Positions 36,558-45,568 of a DNA stretch of 64,000 nt are shown in pieces. The translations under genes were made by a program, and so were the position numbers. Numbering within the stretch: position 1 is the stretch's first letter; each line of letters begins with the position of its first letter. The notes under the pieces were generated by a model. The model saw only the letters and a list, made by a program, of their open reading frames with translations. It searched no databases and was not told the origin of the DNA. The DNA comes from an uncultured Thiodictyon sp. (GTDB lineage Bacteria; Pseudomonadota; Gammaproteobacteria; Chromatiales; Chromatiaceae): the NCBI RefSeq assembly GCF_903946935.1, contig NZ_CAJAXH010000071.1:1-64000 (forward strand), written 5' to 3'.

Positions 36558-38042
36558 ATGAATTGGATCACCATTGCCTGGCCGATGGTAGCGTCCGCCT
36601 GCCTCACACTGGGGCTGATCGAGTTGCGCATCGGCCTGACTCAACCGCCGCGTGCGGCCCGCCTGCTGTTTGCGCTCAGCGCCTTTGCCGTCGCCGGCAT
36701 TGCCGGTTTGGAGCTGGCGTTGACGCGCGCCGACAGCTTGGCCGACTGGTGGCCGTTGATGCGTTGGCTGGACATCGCGGTCGGCGTGATGATGGTCTCG
36801 CTCACCGCGTTCATCTGGGTCTATTTCGGCACTGGCAACACGTGGCTCGCGCTCGCCGTACCGGGCCTCTATGCCGTCGGATTGGCGTTCGACTATTTGT
36901 CCGGATCGGGGCCCGGGTCGGGCATGACCTACCAGCAGATCACCGGTTTCAGAACGGTCGAGACCTTCGGCGGGGTCACCTTCAACCTGGCCGAGGGTGT
37001 GCCAAACCCCTGGAATGTCTTCCCCTATCTGGCGGTCCTGGTGCTGATCGTGTTCGTGGTGGATGCCTCCGCGCGATTGTGGCGCCGCGGCGGGCGCTGG
37101 CGCGCGGCGGTGGTCGGGGGCGCCGTCGTGGTGTTCTTCCTGGTGGGCGGCGGCCAGGCAGCCTTGATCGAAACGGGGGCCGTGCAGATGCCCTACCTGA
37201 TCAGTTGGGCCTATCTCGCCATCCTGGTGGCGATGGCCAGCGAACTGCACGCCGACGTGTTGGCGGCGGCACAGCTTGCCTCCCGATTGCAGGACAGCGA
37301 GATGGTTCTGCAACGGTTGCGCAGTCAGTTGGCCCACGCCAGCCGTGTCTCGCTGTTGGGACAGCTCGCCTCCGCGCTCGCCCACGAGCTGAACCAGCCG
37401 CTCGGGGCCATCCTGCGCAACGCCGAGGCTGCCGAACTATTCCTGGCACAGGAACCGCCGGATCTGGATGAACTGCGTGCCATACTGGTCGACATCCGCC
37501 AGGACGACCTGCGCGCCAGCGGCGTGATCGAGCGGCTGCGCAGCTTGCTCAAACGCCGCAGCCTCGCCCCCTGCGCCTTGTCGGTGGGCGACCTGTTGAG
37601 CACTGTTGCCGCACTGACGCGCGGCGATGCGACGGCACGCAAGACCCGCCTGGAGATCGCGGCCGCCCCCGGGTTGCCGCTGGTCATGGGCGATGCCGTA
37701 CACATCCAGCAGGTGCTGCTGAATCTCGTGCTCAACGCGATGGATGCCGTGGGACACCTGCCCGCCGAGCGGCGGCAGGTCACGGTGGGGGCGCAACGCC
37801 GCGACGAGCGCGACCTTGAAATGACCGTCAGTGACGGCGGGCACGGGATCGCGCCAGAGCAACTCGGGCAACTGTTCGAGCCGTTCTTTACCACCAAGCC
37901 GCATGGCATGGGCATCGGGCTCGCAATCTCACGCACCATCATCGAGGCCCACGGTGGGCGCATCTGGGCGGAGAACAACACCTCGGCAGGCGCGACCTTC
38001 CGCTTTACGCTCCCGTTGGTGGAGGAATCAACCGCACCGTGA
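36558..38042 (+). CDS. Membrane-bound sensor histidine kinase
   Basis: 494 residues. The N-terminal part (about 1-230) has about seven hydrophobic helices and may be the sensor in the membrane. The HisKA motif is ALAHELNQPLGAI, with the phospho-His near 279, followed by LLNLVLNAMDAVG (N box), VSDGGHGIAPEQ (G1), FEPFFTTK (F box) and GMGIGLAISRTIIEAHGG (G2). HELNQPLGA is typical of kinases paired with FixJ-type regulators, and such a gene follows with a 4-bp overlap. A lone receiver lies upstream. Confidence 0.92.
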   Translation: MNWITIAWPMVASACLTLGLIELRIGLTQPPRAARLLFALSAFAVAGIAGLELALTRADSLADWWPLMRWLDIAVGVMMVSLTAFIWVYFGTGNTWLALAVPGLYAVGLAFDYLSGSGPGSGMTYQQITGFRTVETFGGVTFNLAEGVPNPWNVFPYLAVLVLIVFVVDASARLWRRGGRWRAAVVGGAVVVFFLVGGGQAALIETGAVQMPYLISWAYLAILVAMASELHADVLAAAQLASRLQDSEMVLQRLRSQLAHASRVSLLGQLASALAHELNQPLGAILRNAEAAELFLAQEPPDLDELRAILVDIRQDDLRASGVIERLRSLLKRRSLAPCALSVGDLLSTVAALTRGDATARKTRLEIAAAPGLPLVMGDAVHIQQVLLNLVLNAMDAVGHLPAERRQVTVGAQRRDERDLEMTVSDGGHGIAPEQLGQLFEPFFTTKPHGMGIGLAISRTIIEAHGGRIWAENNTSAGATFRFTLPLVEESTAP

Positions 38043-38698
38043 ACGACCCCAGCGCGAGAGACCACGGGCCGGTGGTCCATGTCGTTGACGACGACGCCTC
38101 CTTTCTGGTCGCCGTCGGGCGCCTGCTGCGGGCGGCGGGCTGCACGGTGCGGACCTTTGCCTCGGCCGCCGAGCTGCTCGCCCAGCTTGGTGACACCGCG
38201 GGTTGTGTCATCGCCGATCTGCGGATGCCGGTGATGGACGGCCTCGACCTACAGCAAGCGCTGTTGCGGCAGGCGAATGCGCTGCCGGTGATCTTTCTGA
38301 CCGGCGAAGGTGATATCCCCACGAGTGTGCGTGCAATGCGCCACGGTGCCGAGGATTTCCTCACCAAGCAAGCGCCTCAGGAGGACCTGCTGGCCGCCGT
38401 GGACCGGGCGATCGCCCGCGACGCCCGCCAGCGTGCAGAAGGCGCCCGTTTGCGCGCGCTGCGCGCCCGGCTCTCTACCCTCAGCCTGCGCGAGCACGAG
38501 GTGCTACAGCACGTCGTGCGGGGACGGCTGAACAAGCAGATCGCGGCCGACCTCGGGATCGGCGAGCGCACCGTCAAGCTACATCGCACGGCCATCACGA
38601 CCAAGCTCCAGCTGCGCTCGGTGGCCGAGCTGACCCGTCTGGTCCAGGAGTTGGGTGTATTAGTGGAGCACCCGCCGACCTGCCCTAAAGGGCAGTAG
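38039..38698 (+). CDS. FixJ/NarL-type response regulator with LuxR HTH
   Basis: 219 residues from a GTG overlapping the kinase stop; GGAGGAA lies 12-18 nt upstream. The receiver domain (about 12-125) has VVDDD, phospho-Asp in VIADLRMPVMDGL, and Lys in FLTKQAPQEDLL. The LuxR-type HTH (about 145-205) has LSLREHEVLQHVVRGRLNKQIAADLGIGERTVKLHR. As the last gene of the two-component operon, about 110 bp before the sulfatase gene, it may control that gene; this is inference from position only. Confidence 0.9.
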   Translation: MNDPSARDHGPVVHVVDDDASFLVAVGRLLRAAGCTVRTFASAAELLAQLGDTAGCVIADLRMPVMDGLDLQQALLRQANALPVIFLTGEGDIPTSVRAMRHGAEDFLTKQAPQEDLLAAVDRAIARDARQRAEGARLRALRARLSTLSLREHEVLQHVVRGRLNKQIAADLGIGERTVKLHRTAITTKLQLRSVAELTRLVQELGVLVEHPPTCPKGQ

Positions 38699-38809
38699 TC
38701 GCAGCGCGGGCGTGCGGCTAGGCTGCCAGGAGCGGCGCCGGCTGAACCGGCTGAACGTGCCTGCAAACTCTCACGGCCATGCCACTCCATCTGTTTGAGG
38801 AACGCGTGT

Positions 38810-40786
38810 ATGCAACGCAAGAAACCATCGGTCGTTGAATCGGCCTTGACCCCCGGGCTGAGGACGGCGTGCTCGGTCCTTGCCTTGACGGTCTGTCTGA
38901 GCGCCGTCAGCGCCCAGGCCGCCGACCAGGGCGCGCGCCGCCATGCCCGCGGCGCCTACGACACTGTCACCGCCACCTACGCGGTGGTCGACGGCGACGA
39001 GATCGATGTCATCAGCGAGCGTTTCGAGATCCCGGTCGCGGATCTGAAGGCGCAGAACAAGCTGTCTTCAGACGCGGTCAGGAAGGGGCAGAAGCTGGTC
39101 ATCGGCACCGCCACCGAGGCGGCCCCTGTTGCGCACAGCGTCGCGACCGCGGGCGACGGGAAGAAGCCCAACATCCTCTTCATCATGGGCGACGACATCG
39201 GCATTATGAACGTCGGCGCCTATCACCGCGGGCTGATGGTTGGAGAGACGCCCAATATCGACCGCATCGGTCGGGAGGGCGCGCTGTTCCAGACCTATTA
39301 CGCGGAACAGAGCTGCACGGCTGGACGCACGGCCTTTTTCACCGGCATGCACCCGCTGCGGGCGGGCATGGTGATGCCCCAACTGCCGGGTGCCACGAGC
39401 TCCCTGCTGCCCGACACGCCGGCGCTGGCCAAATTCCTGCACGATCTCGGGTACAACACCGGCGAGTTCGGCAAGAATCACTTAGGCGACAAAACGGCCT
39501 CGCTGCCGACGGCGCATGGCTTCCAGGAGTTCTGGGGCTACCTCTATCACTTGGATGCGATGCAGGGGGTGAGCTTCCCCGACATCAACAAATCCCCAAC
39601 CGATCAGACGGTCGTGCCGCCCTGTAAGAACAGCCCGGTCCCCGTGCTCGCCGACCCGCCCGGCGCGGTCGATCCGCGGACCACCCTCTGCCTGACCCCG
39701 CCGCGGCCCATCATCGCCTGCAAGTCGTCCGACGGAACGGAAAAGAACCAGAGCTGCAAGGATGAAGGGCCCCTGACGCTGGAGCGATCGAAGACCGTCG
39801 ACGAGGAGATCTCGACCAAGGTGATCGACTATCTGGAGCGTAACGACCCCAAGAAGACCGGGAAGCCCTTCTTCGTCTGGTACAACCCGGCGCGTATGCA
39901 CATCACCACCATGCTCTCGCCCAAGTACGAGGCGATGCTGGGCGAGCAGGGCGGCAAGGACTGGGGCATCAACGAAGTCGGCATGAAGCAACTCGACGAC
40001 AATATCGGCTATGTCCTGAAGAAACTAGAGGAGATGGGCGAGCTCGATAACACCATCGTCGTCTTCACCACCGACAACGGTGCCGAGGCCATCACCTACC
40101 CGGACGGCGGCGTCACGCCCTTCCGGGGCGGTAAGCTCACGACCTGGGAAGGCGGAATGCGCGCCCCGCTCGTGGTGCGGTGGCCGGGACACATCAAGCC
40201 CGGGACGGTCAACGACCAGATCGTCTCCGCGCTCGACTGGCTGCCGACCTTCGTGGATATCGCGGGCGGCCCCAAGGGGGACGGACTGAAAAAGCAGATC
40301 GAGGCCGGCAAGTACCCCGGTATCGTCAAGACGACGCTCGACGGCGTCGACCAGCGCGACTATCTGGAAGGCAAGGGCGACTCGGCACGCGACTACTTCT
40401 TCTATTACACCGGCGTGCATCCGTCCGCGGTGCGCTACAAGAACTGGAAGTTCTACTACACGATGGCACCCTCGTCGTCGACCGGCGGCCTGACGGGCGT
40501 CGTGACCTATCACTGGACCCAGGTCAACAACATCAAGCGCGATCCCTTCGAGCAGGCGGTCGCCGAGGATCAGAAGACCCTCCTGGGCTATGGGGGCGCC
40601 CTGGCCGCGCCGAGCACGGCCTATATCTATGACTGGAACCTGCTGCCCATCGGGCAATTGATGTGGCTGAAGGAACTGGAGACCTACCGGGCGTTTCCGC
40701 CGCTGCAAACGCCGGCGAGCTACAACCTTGATCAGGTGATCGAGGCGATGAAGGAGGCAAAGCACATCAGCCACGCGGGGGAATAG
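38810..40786 (+). CDS. Exported type I sulfatase with N-terminal LysM-like domain
   Basis: 658 residues from an ATG with GAGGAA upstream; the in-frame TTG at 38795 is less likely. A signal region (about 15-38, ends AQA) is followed by a LysM-like domain at about 55-98 (TYAVVDGDEIDVISERFEI...GQKLVIG) and then an alkaline-phosphatase-superfamily sulfatase from KKPNILFIMGDD. The formylglycine motif is CTAGR at 169-173, the Cys-x-Ala-x-Arg variant of the usual CxPxR. Metal ligands D128/D129 and VVFTTDNGAE further along also fit. It should hydrolyse sulfate esters in the periplasm. No maturase gene is nearby. Confidence 0.9.
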   Translation: MQRKKPSVVESALTPGLRTACSVLALTVCLSAVSAQAADQGARRHARGAYDTVTATYAVVDGDEIDVISERFEIPVADLKAQNKLSSDAVRKGQKLVIGTATEAAPVAHSVATAGDGKKPNILFIMGDDIGIMNVGAYHRGLMVGETPNIDRIGREGALFQTYYAEQSCTAGRTAFFTGMHPLRAGMVMPQLPGATSSLLPDTPALAKFLHDLGYNTGEFGKNHLGDKTASLPTAHGFQEFWGYLYHLDAMQGVSFPDINKSPTDQTVVPPCKNSPVPVLADPPGAVDPRTTLCLTPPRPIIACKSSDGTEKNQSCKDEGPLTLERSKTVDEEISTKVIDYLERNDPKKTGKPFFVWYNPARMHITTMLSPKYEAMLGEQGGKDWGINEVGMKQLDDNIGYVLKKLEEMGELDNTIVVFTTDNGAEAITYPDGGVTPFRGGKLTTWEGGMRAPLVVRWPGHIKPGTVNDQIVSALDWLPTFVDIAGGPKGDGLKKQIEAGKYPGIVKTTLDGVDQRDYLEGKGDSARDYFFYYTGVHPSAVRYKNWKFYYTMAPSSSTGGLTGVVTYHWTQVNNIKRDPFEQAVAEDQKTLLGYGGALAAPSTAYIYDWNLLPIGQLMWLKELETYRAFPPLQTPASYNLDQVIEAMKEAKHISHAGE

Positions 40787-40866
40787 TCGCAGGCAGTGCC
40801 TGGCACCTCGGGGATTGGGCGGCCCGCACGGGTCGCCCGCTGTCACCTATAGCGGAGAGACCACCG

Positions 40867-41895
40867 ATGAAACCCATACCCACCCTGGCCGCGTTCACGC
40901 GCCTCTTGGCATTGGGCGCTCTGCTCCTCCTGGCAGCCCGCGCCCAAGCGGCGACCGATCCGCTACCCTCGTGGAACGATGGCCCCGCTAAACAGGCCAT
41001 CGTTGCCTTCGTGAATGAGACCACCGACCAGTCGAGTGCGACGTTCGTGTCGCCCGCGCAGCGCATCGCCACCTTCGACCAGGATGGCACCCTGTGGGTC
41101 TCGCACCCGATCTACACGCAGGTGATGTATTGCCTGGATCAAGTCCCCAAGCTGGTCGAGAAAAAACCCCCGTTGCGCGAGATCGAGCCGTTCAAGACCG
41201 TCTTATCCGGCGACCGTGAGGCCATCGCGAGCCTCCCGATGAAGGACCTCGAAACGATTCTTGCCGCGACGCTGACCGGCATGTCGACCGACGCGTTCCA
41301 GGCCGAGGTGAAGGCGTGGCTCGCCAAGGCCCGCGACCCACGCTGGCATCGACCCTTCACCGCGTTGACCTACCAGCCGATGCAGGAGCTTCTGCACTAC
41401 CTGCGCGATCATGGCTACAAGACCTTCATCGTCACCGGCGGCGGTCAGGACTTTGTGCGCGTCTATTCCGATGCGGTCTACGGCATCCCTCCGGAACAGG
41501 TCGTGGGCAGCGCCGGTGTGACCAAATACGAATACGACAAAGACGGCAGGCCGTTCCTGATCAAGGAGCCCAAGCTCCTGCTCAACGACGACCATGCCGG
41601 CAAGCCCGAGGGCATTCATCTCATGATCGGCCAGCGTCCCCATGCCGCCTTCGGCAACTCCACCGGCGACCGCCAGATGCTGGAATACACCAAGGCCGGT
41701 GACGGGGCGCGGCTATCCATGCTCGTGTTGCACGACGACGCCGCGCGCGAATATGCCTATGGCCCGGCGCAAGGGCTGCCTGATACCAAGGTCGGCAGCT
41801 TCAGTCAGGCGCTGTATGACGAGGCGACGCAGGCGGGCTGGACGGTCATCAGCATCAAGAACGATTGGAAACGCGTCTTCGTTTTTGATCAATAA
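40867..41895 (+). CDS. Secreted HAD-superfamily phosphatase
   Basis: 342 residues with a signal peptide (about 1-29, ending ARAQA) and GGAGAGA upstream. The HAD motif I is IATFDQDGTLW (DxDGT/L, near 68-78). Motif II lies in TFIVTGGGQDF and motifs III/IV lie around the Lys-rich segment and AAFGNSTGDRQML. It is 80 bp downstream of the sulfatase on the same strand, so the pair may release sulfate and phosphate from exported substrates. I know this type as periplasmic haloacid-dehalogenase-like hydrolases without assigned substrate. Confidence 0.88.
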   Translation: MKPIPTLAAFTRLLALGALLLLAARAQAATDPLPSWNDGPAKQAIVAFVNETTDQSSATFVSPAQRIATFDQDGTLWVSHPIYTQVMYCLDQVPKLVEKKPPLREIEPFKTVLSGDREAIASLPMKDLETILAATLTGMSTDAFQAEVKAWLAKARDPRWHRPFTALTYQPMQELLHYLRDHGYKTFIVTGGGQDFVRVYSDAVYGIPPEQVVGSAGVTKYEYDKDGRPFLIKEPKLLLNDDHAGKPEGIHLMIGQRPHAAFGNSTGDRQMLEYTKAGDGARLSMLVLHDDAAREYAYGPAQGLPDTKVGSFSQALYDEATQAGWTVISIKNDWKRVFVFDQ

Positions 41896-42067
41896 CGCCG
41901 GGGGGCAAGCAATATCAGGCCTACCAGCAATTGCGCCATTACTATCCGAAGGACACGACCCAATCGACGATAACACCGAATATACACAAGAGCGACAGTT
42001 GGGTGGTTGGCGGGTTCGGTATTGGCGAGCGCGCTGTTTTCGACCGCGCCGACGCTGGCCGAGACGA

Positions 42068-45000
42068 TCAGAGTGTGTGGGTCATGAGCCCCCGCTCGCC
42101 CAGGGTGTCGTGCGCCAAGTCCAACAGGTGCCGATGGTGGGTGAAGAGCAGCACCTGGCCACCCGCGGCGAACCGGGCGAGCGCCGCCAGACACTGGGCG
42201 GCACGCGTGTCGTCCGAGGTCACCAGGACATCGTCCAGAATCAGCGGCAGTTGGGGGTGGGAGCCGCGCCGCAGTTCCAGCGCCGCCAGGCGCAGGGCCA
42301 GATAGAGCTGATCGGCGGTCCCCTCGCTCAGTGCCTCCACCCCCAGCGCGACGGCATCGTCCCGCACGGCGCGCAGCACCGCGCGCTCACTGCCCTCGTC
42401 CGCCACCAACCGGACATAACGGCCGCCAGTCATGAGTGAAAAATAGGTCGAGGCCAAGGCGACCATGGGCGCCTGGGCGCGCTCGCGGAACTGCTCCAAG
42501 GCCTGCGCGAGCAGCGCGTGGGCGAGCTTGAGTTGCGCCCACGGCCGGATGGCACCGCGGTAGCGGGCGGCGGCGGACTCCATCGCCTCGCGCGCACGCG
42601 CCGCCCGATCCGAGGCGTCGATGGCCTCCAGCGCCTGGCGCGCCGCAACCTCGGCCTGACGGGCCTTGGCCTGCTCCCGTTCCAGGCGTGCAATCTCGCC
42701 CTGGCAACGCTCGCGCTCCGCGTCGATGGCCATGCCGTCCTGGTCGTTCAGGTCCGCACGCAGTGCTGCCTCGGGCCGCGGTGAGGCCAGGGCCAATTGC
42801 TCGCGCTGACGCTCCAGGGCAGCGCGCACCAGGCGTTTGCGCGCGGCGCTGTCCTCGATCGCCGGCAGTTGCGCGACCTGCGCTGCGCCGGCCAGGTTAC
42901 ACAGACGTTGTAGAACGGCGGTCTGGGCATCCTGTTCGGCGGCCGCCCGCTGCCGGGTCTCCAGTGCCCGGGCGCGCTCGCGGGTGAGCGTGAGCCTGTG
43001 CTGGTCCTGGGTGCGGGAGTCGGCGAGCCGCTGTTTGAGGCGCTCGGCCGTGTCCTCCGGGAGCCCCGGCGCGGCCTCGCCCAAGACGGCCGCCAGTCCG
43101 GCCGCCTGGGCCGCGAAGTCGTCCACCTGCGCTAAGTGTTCGGATTGGCGCCGCTGCGCCTCCGCGAGCTCGGCGGACTGGCGCCCCAGGGCATCCAACT
43201 CGTCGAGCCGGGCCTTCAGCGCCGCGGGGGGACTGCCCGGGGCCAGTCGCAGCCGTCCATACCAGACCTGCACCGCCGCCAGGTGCCCAGCGAGTTCAGC
43301 CACAGCCGGTTGGATCGACCCAGCCACCTTGTCCGCTTCCAACTGGCGCTGGCGTGCCGCCTTGAGTCGACTCTCGTGCTGCGCCTCGGCCTTGGTCGCG
43401 CCCCGCTCCCAGACCGCGGCGCGCTGGATCAGTGCAGCGAGCTCGGCACCCAGGACGCTCTCGCCAGCGGACTGAAGGGCCGCGGCCAGGGCCGTGCGGG
43501 CGCCGTCCAGATCGGCTCGCCACTGCGCGCGCTCGGTGCGCGCCTGCGCCAGCCGCTCGGCACCCTCCAGCGCGCTCTGGCGCATCGCCTGCCACTCCAG
43601 CAGTGCATCGGGGTCCAGGTCCGGCAACTGGGCACGCACCAGGCGTGCCGACCAGTCAGCGAGCAGTGCCTGCCGCTGCCCGCCGAGCACACCCAGTTCC
43701 GCGGCGATCGCCTGGCGCCGCTGCTGCATGTCACTGAGCCGCCCGACGCATTCTTCATAGGTCGCCGCACGCGCCGCGTCGGCGCGCAGCAGGTCGGCCT
43801 GGCGGTCGGCCTGCTCCTGGGCGGACTCGAAGGCCTCCGGCAGCGGCCGCTCGGGGTCGAAGACCGGACCCAGCACGCCGGGCTGCGCGCTGCGCTCGAT
43901 ATAGGCGCGGCGGATCAGCCCCCACCCCTGGTCGCGGCGCTCGCGGGCCTGACGCAGGGTCGCGGCGGTGACCACCTCACCGGCGGCGGCCAGGGTCGCT
44001 TGGCGCCGCCGCTGCACGTCCATATCCTGGATCAGTCGGCGGTCCTCCTCGCGCAGCGCGGACTCCGCCTGGTCGAGCCCGATCCGCTCCGCACGGGCCG
44101 CCGCGATGGCGGTCGTGAGCTGCGGACGGGCCTGCCGCAGGGCGTCGACGCTGCCCGCGCCGAGATCGGCCAGGGCCTGGGTGAGGTGGGCACTGAGCCC
44201 GGCAATGCCCTGATCCAGATCGGCGCCGCGCCGATGCGTGTCACCCAGCCCCTGGGCCTGGCGCAAGGCCAACCCCAGCGCCTCGCGGGTCTGGGCGTCC
44301 GGCGGGGGCGGCCCCTGCTCCTGTGGCCCGGCCTGCGCCAGTTCGGCCGCCCGCTCGCGCAGGCTGGCCAGGCGTTCGCCCAAGAGCGCAATGGCCCCCA
44401 GGTGGCCGTCCAGGGTGATACGGTCGGCCGCCGCGGGCGCCGCCTTGACCAGGTCGGCCGGCGACTCGCCCGGGGCAATCTGCTCGGCCCGCGCGGCGAG
44501 CTCCTGGGCGATCTGCGCCGCACGCGCCCCCTGTCGGCGCGCCTCGACCCGGCCCTGCGCCGTGCTCTCCAACCGGGCGGCCAGGCGCTCGATGGCCTGG
44601 GCGTGTTCCAGCAGGGGCGCCTCGATCTTGAGGCCAGCCAGGGCATCGGCACAGCGCTTGAGCTCAAGCTCGGCGCCCCGCAGGTCCTCGCTGGCGCGCC
44701 CGAGCGCCTGCTCGGCGGCCAAGCGCTCCTCCCGGGCGTGCTCGGGGAGGTCGGGGACCTGGCCCAGGGCGGTCAGTTCGTCCGCCGCCCGGTCGTGGTC
44801 GCGCAACAGCGGGGCGACGGTGCGCAGTTCGGTCAGGGTGTTCTCGCGCCGACGCTGGGTCAAGAGTGCCTGGTCGATGGCGGCCAGGGAGTCGCACGCG
44901 CCATCGTGCGTACGCTTGAGCGACTGCCAGTCGGCGGGCTTGGTCAGCGCCTGTTTCCAGGCATGTCGTTGCTCATCGAGTTGCCGCTTCGCCTCGTTCA

Positions 45001-45568
45001 TGACGGCGTTCACGGAGCGGGGGCTGTAATACTCCTTGGCGTCCGCCTCCAGGCCAGCCAGGACGGCCCTGATGTCGCGGGTGCCGGCGCTGGCCTCGAA
45101 CAGCGCCGCCCCCAATTCGCCCTCGCCCTTCAATAGTCGGTCGCCGCCGGCGCGCAGGCGTTCGTGGTTGAGGCCGAACATCGACTCGAAGTCGGCCCGG
45201 GTGAGACCGCCGGTGAGCGCCAGTTCCAGTTCCGATCCGGCCTCGGCCGGCTCGCCCGGGGCATCGGCCGCAGGGTCGAAACGCGACAGGGTCGCACGGT
45301 TGCCCTTGCGGCGCAGCAGCCCAAGGGTGCGTCCGGCATCGTCAACAAAGACCCCGGCGATACGCAGTTGCTTGTATGGATGGATGAATCCGTCCGGGCT
45401 TTGCGCCGGGATGCCGAAGCGCAGGTCGGTCATTGCGCGCAGCGCCGAGGACTTGCCGGCCTCGTTGGGGCCATAGATCAGGTGCAGATTGGCGGGCGTG
45501 CCGGTGAAATCGATGACGCAGTCGGTGAATGGGCCGAAGGCATGCAGCCGCAGTTGCACGAGTCTCAT
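42068..45568 (-). CDS. yhaN: SMC-like AAA ATPase of the YhaN/SbcC type
   Basis: 1166 residues. N-terminal YhaN-type ABC ATPase half starts MRLVQLRLHAFGPFTDCVIDF with P-loop IYGPNEAGKSSALRAM near 31-46. About 800 residues of Gln/Ala/Glu-rich coiled coil follow. The C-terminal half has Walker B LPLILDDVLVTSDD and VLLFTHHRHLLDLA. These proteins form Rad50-like complexes with a Mre11-like nuclease for DNA end processing or repair. It overlaps the nuclease gene yhaO by 4 bp and is coded after it. B. subtilis YhaN is the reference member. The opposite strand has long open frames from GC bias. Confidence 0.9.
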   Translation of the reverse strand: MRLVQLRLHAFGPFTDCVIDFTGTPANLHLIYGPNEAGKSSALRAMTDLRFGIPAQSPDGFIHPYKQLRIAGVFVDDAGRTLGLLRRKGNRATLSRFDPAADAPGEPAEAGSELELALTGGLTRADFESMFGLNHERLRAGGDRLLKGEGELGAALFEASAGTRDIRAVLAGLEADAKEYYSPRSVNAVMNEAKRQLDEQRHAWKQALTKPADWQSLKRTHDGACDSLAAIDQALLTQRRRENTLTELRTVAPLLRDHDRAADELTALGQVPDLPEHAREERLAAEQALGRASEDLRGAELELKRCADALAGLKIEAPLLEHAQAIERLAARLESTAQGRVEARRQGARAAQIAQELAARAEQIAPGESPADLVKAAPAAADRITLDGHLGAIALLGERLASLRERAAELAQAGPQEQGPPPPDAQTREALGLALRQAQGLGDTHRRGADLDQGIAGLSAHLTQALADLGAGSVDALRQARPQLTTAIAAARAERIGLDQAESALREEDRRLIQDMDVQRRRQATLAAAGEVVTAATLRQARERRDQGWGLIRRAYIERSAQPGVLGPVFDPERPLPEAFESAQEQADRQADLLRADAARAATYEECVGRLSDMQQRRQAIAAELGVLGGQRQALLADWSARLVRAQLPDLDPDALLEWQAMRQSALEGAERLAQARTERAQWRADLDGARTALAAALQSAGESVLGAELAALIQRAAVWERGATKAEAQHESRLKAARQRQLEADKVAGSIQPAVAELAGHLAAVQVWYGRLRLAPGSPPAALKARLDELDALGRQSAELAEAQRRQSEHLAQVDDFAAQAAGLAAVLGEAAPGLPEDTAERLKQRLADSRTQDQHRLTLTRERARALETRQRAAAEQDAQTAVLQRLCNLAGAAQVAQLPAIEDSAARKRLVRAALERQREQLALASPRPEAALRADLNDQDGMAIDAERERCQGEIARLEREQAKARQAEVAARQALEAIDASDRAARAREAMESAAARYRGAIRPWAQLKLAHALLAQALEQFRERAQAPMVALASTYFSLMTGGRYVRLVADEGSERAVLRAVRDDAVALGVEALSEGTADQLYLALRLAALELRRGSHPQLPLILDDVLVTSDDTRAAQCLAALARFAAGGQVLLFTHHRHLLDLAHDTLGERGLMTHTL

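Noticed and set aside
43136-45136. 666-residue plus-strand frame opposite yhaN
   Set aside because: Shadow frame within a coiled-coil gene; no domain signature.
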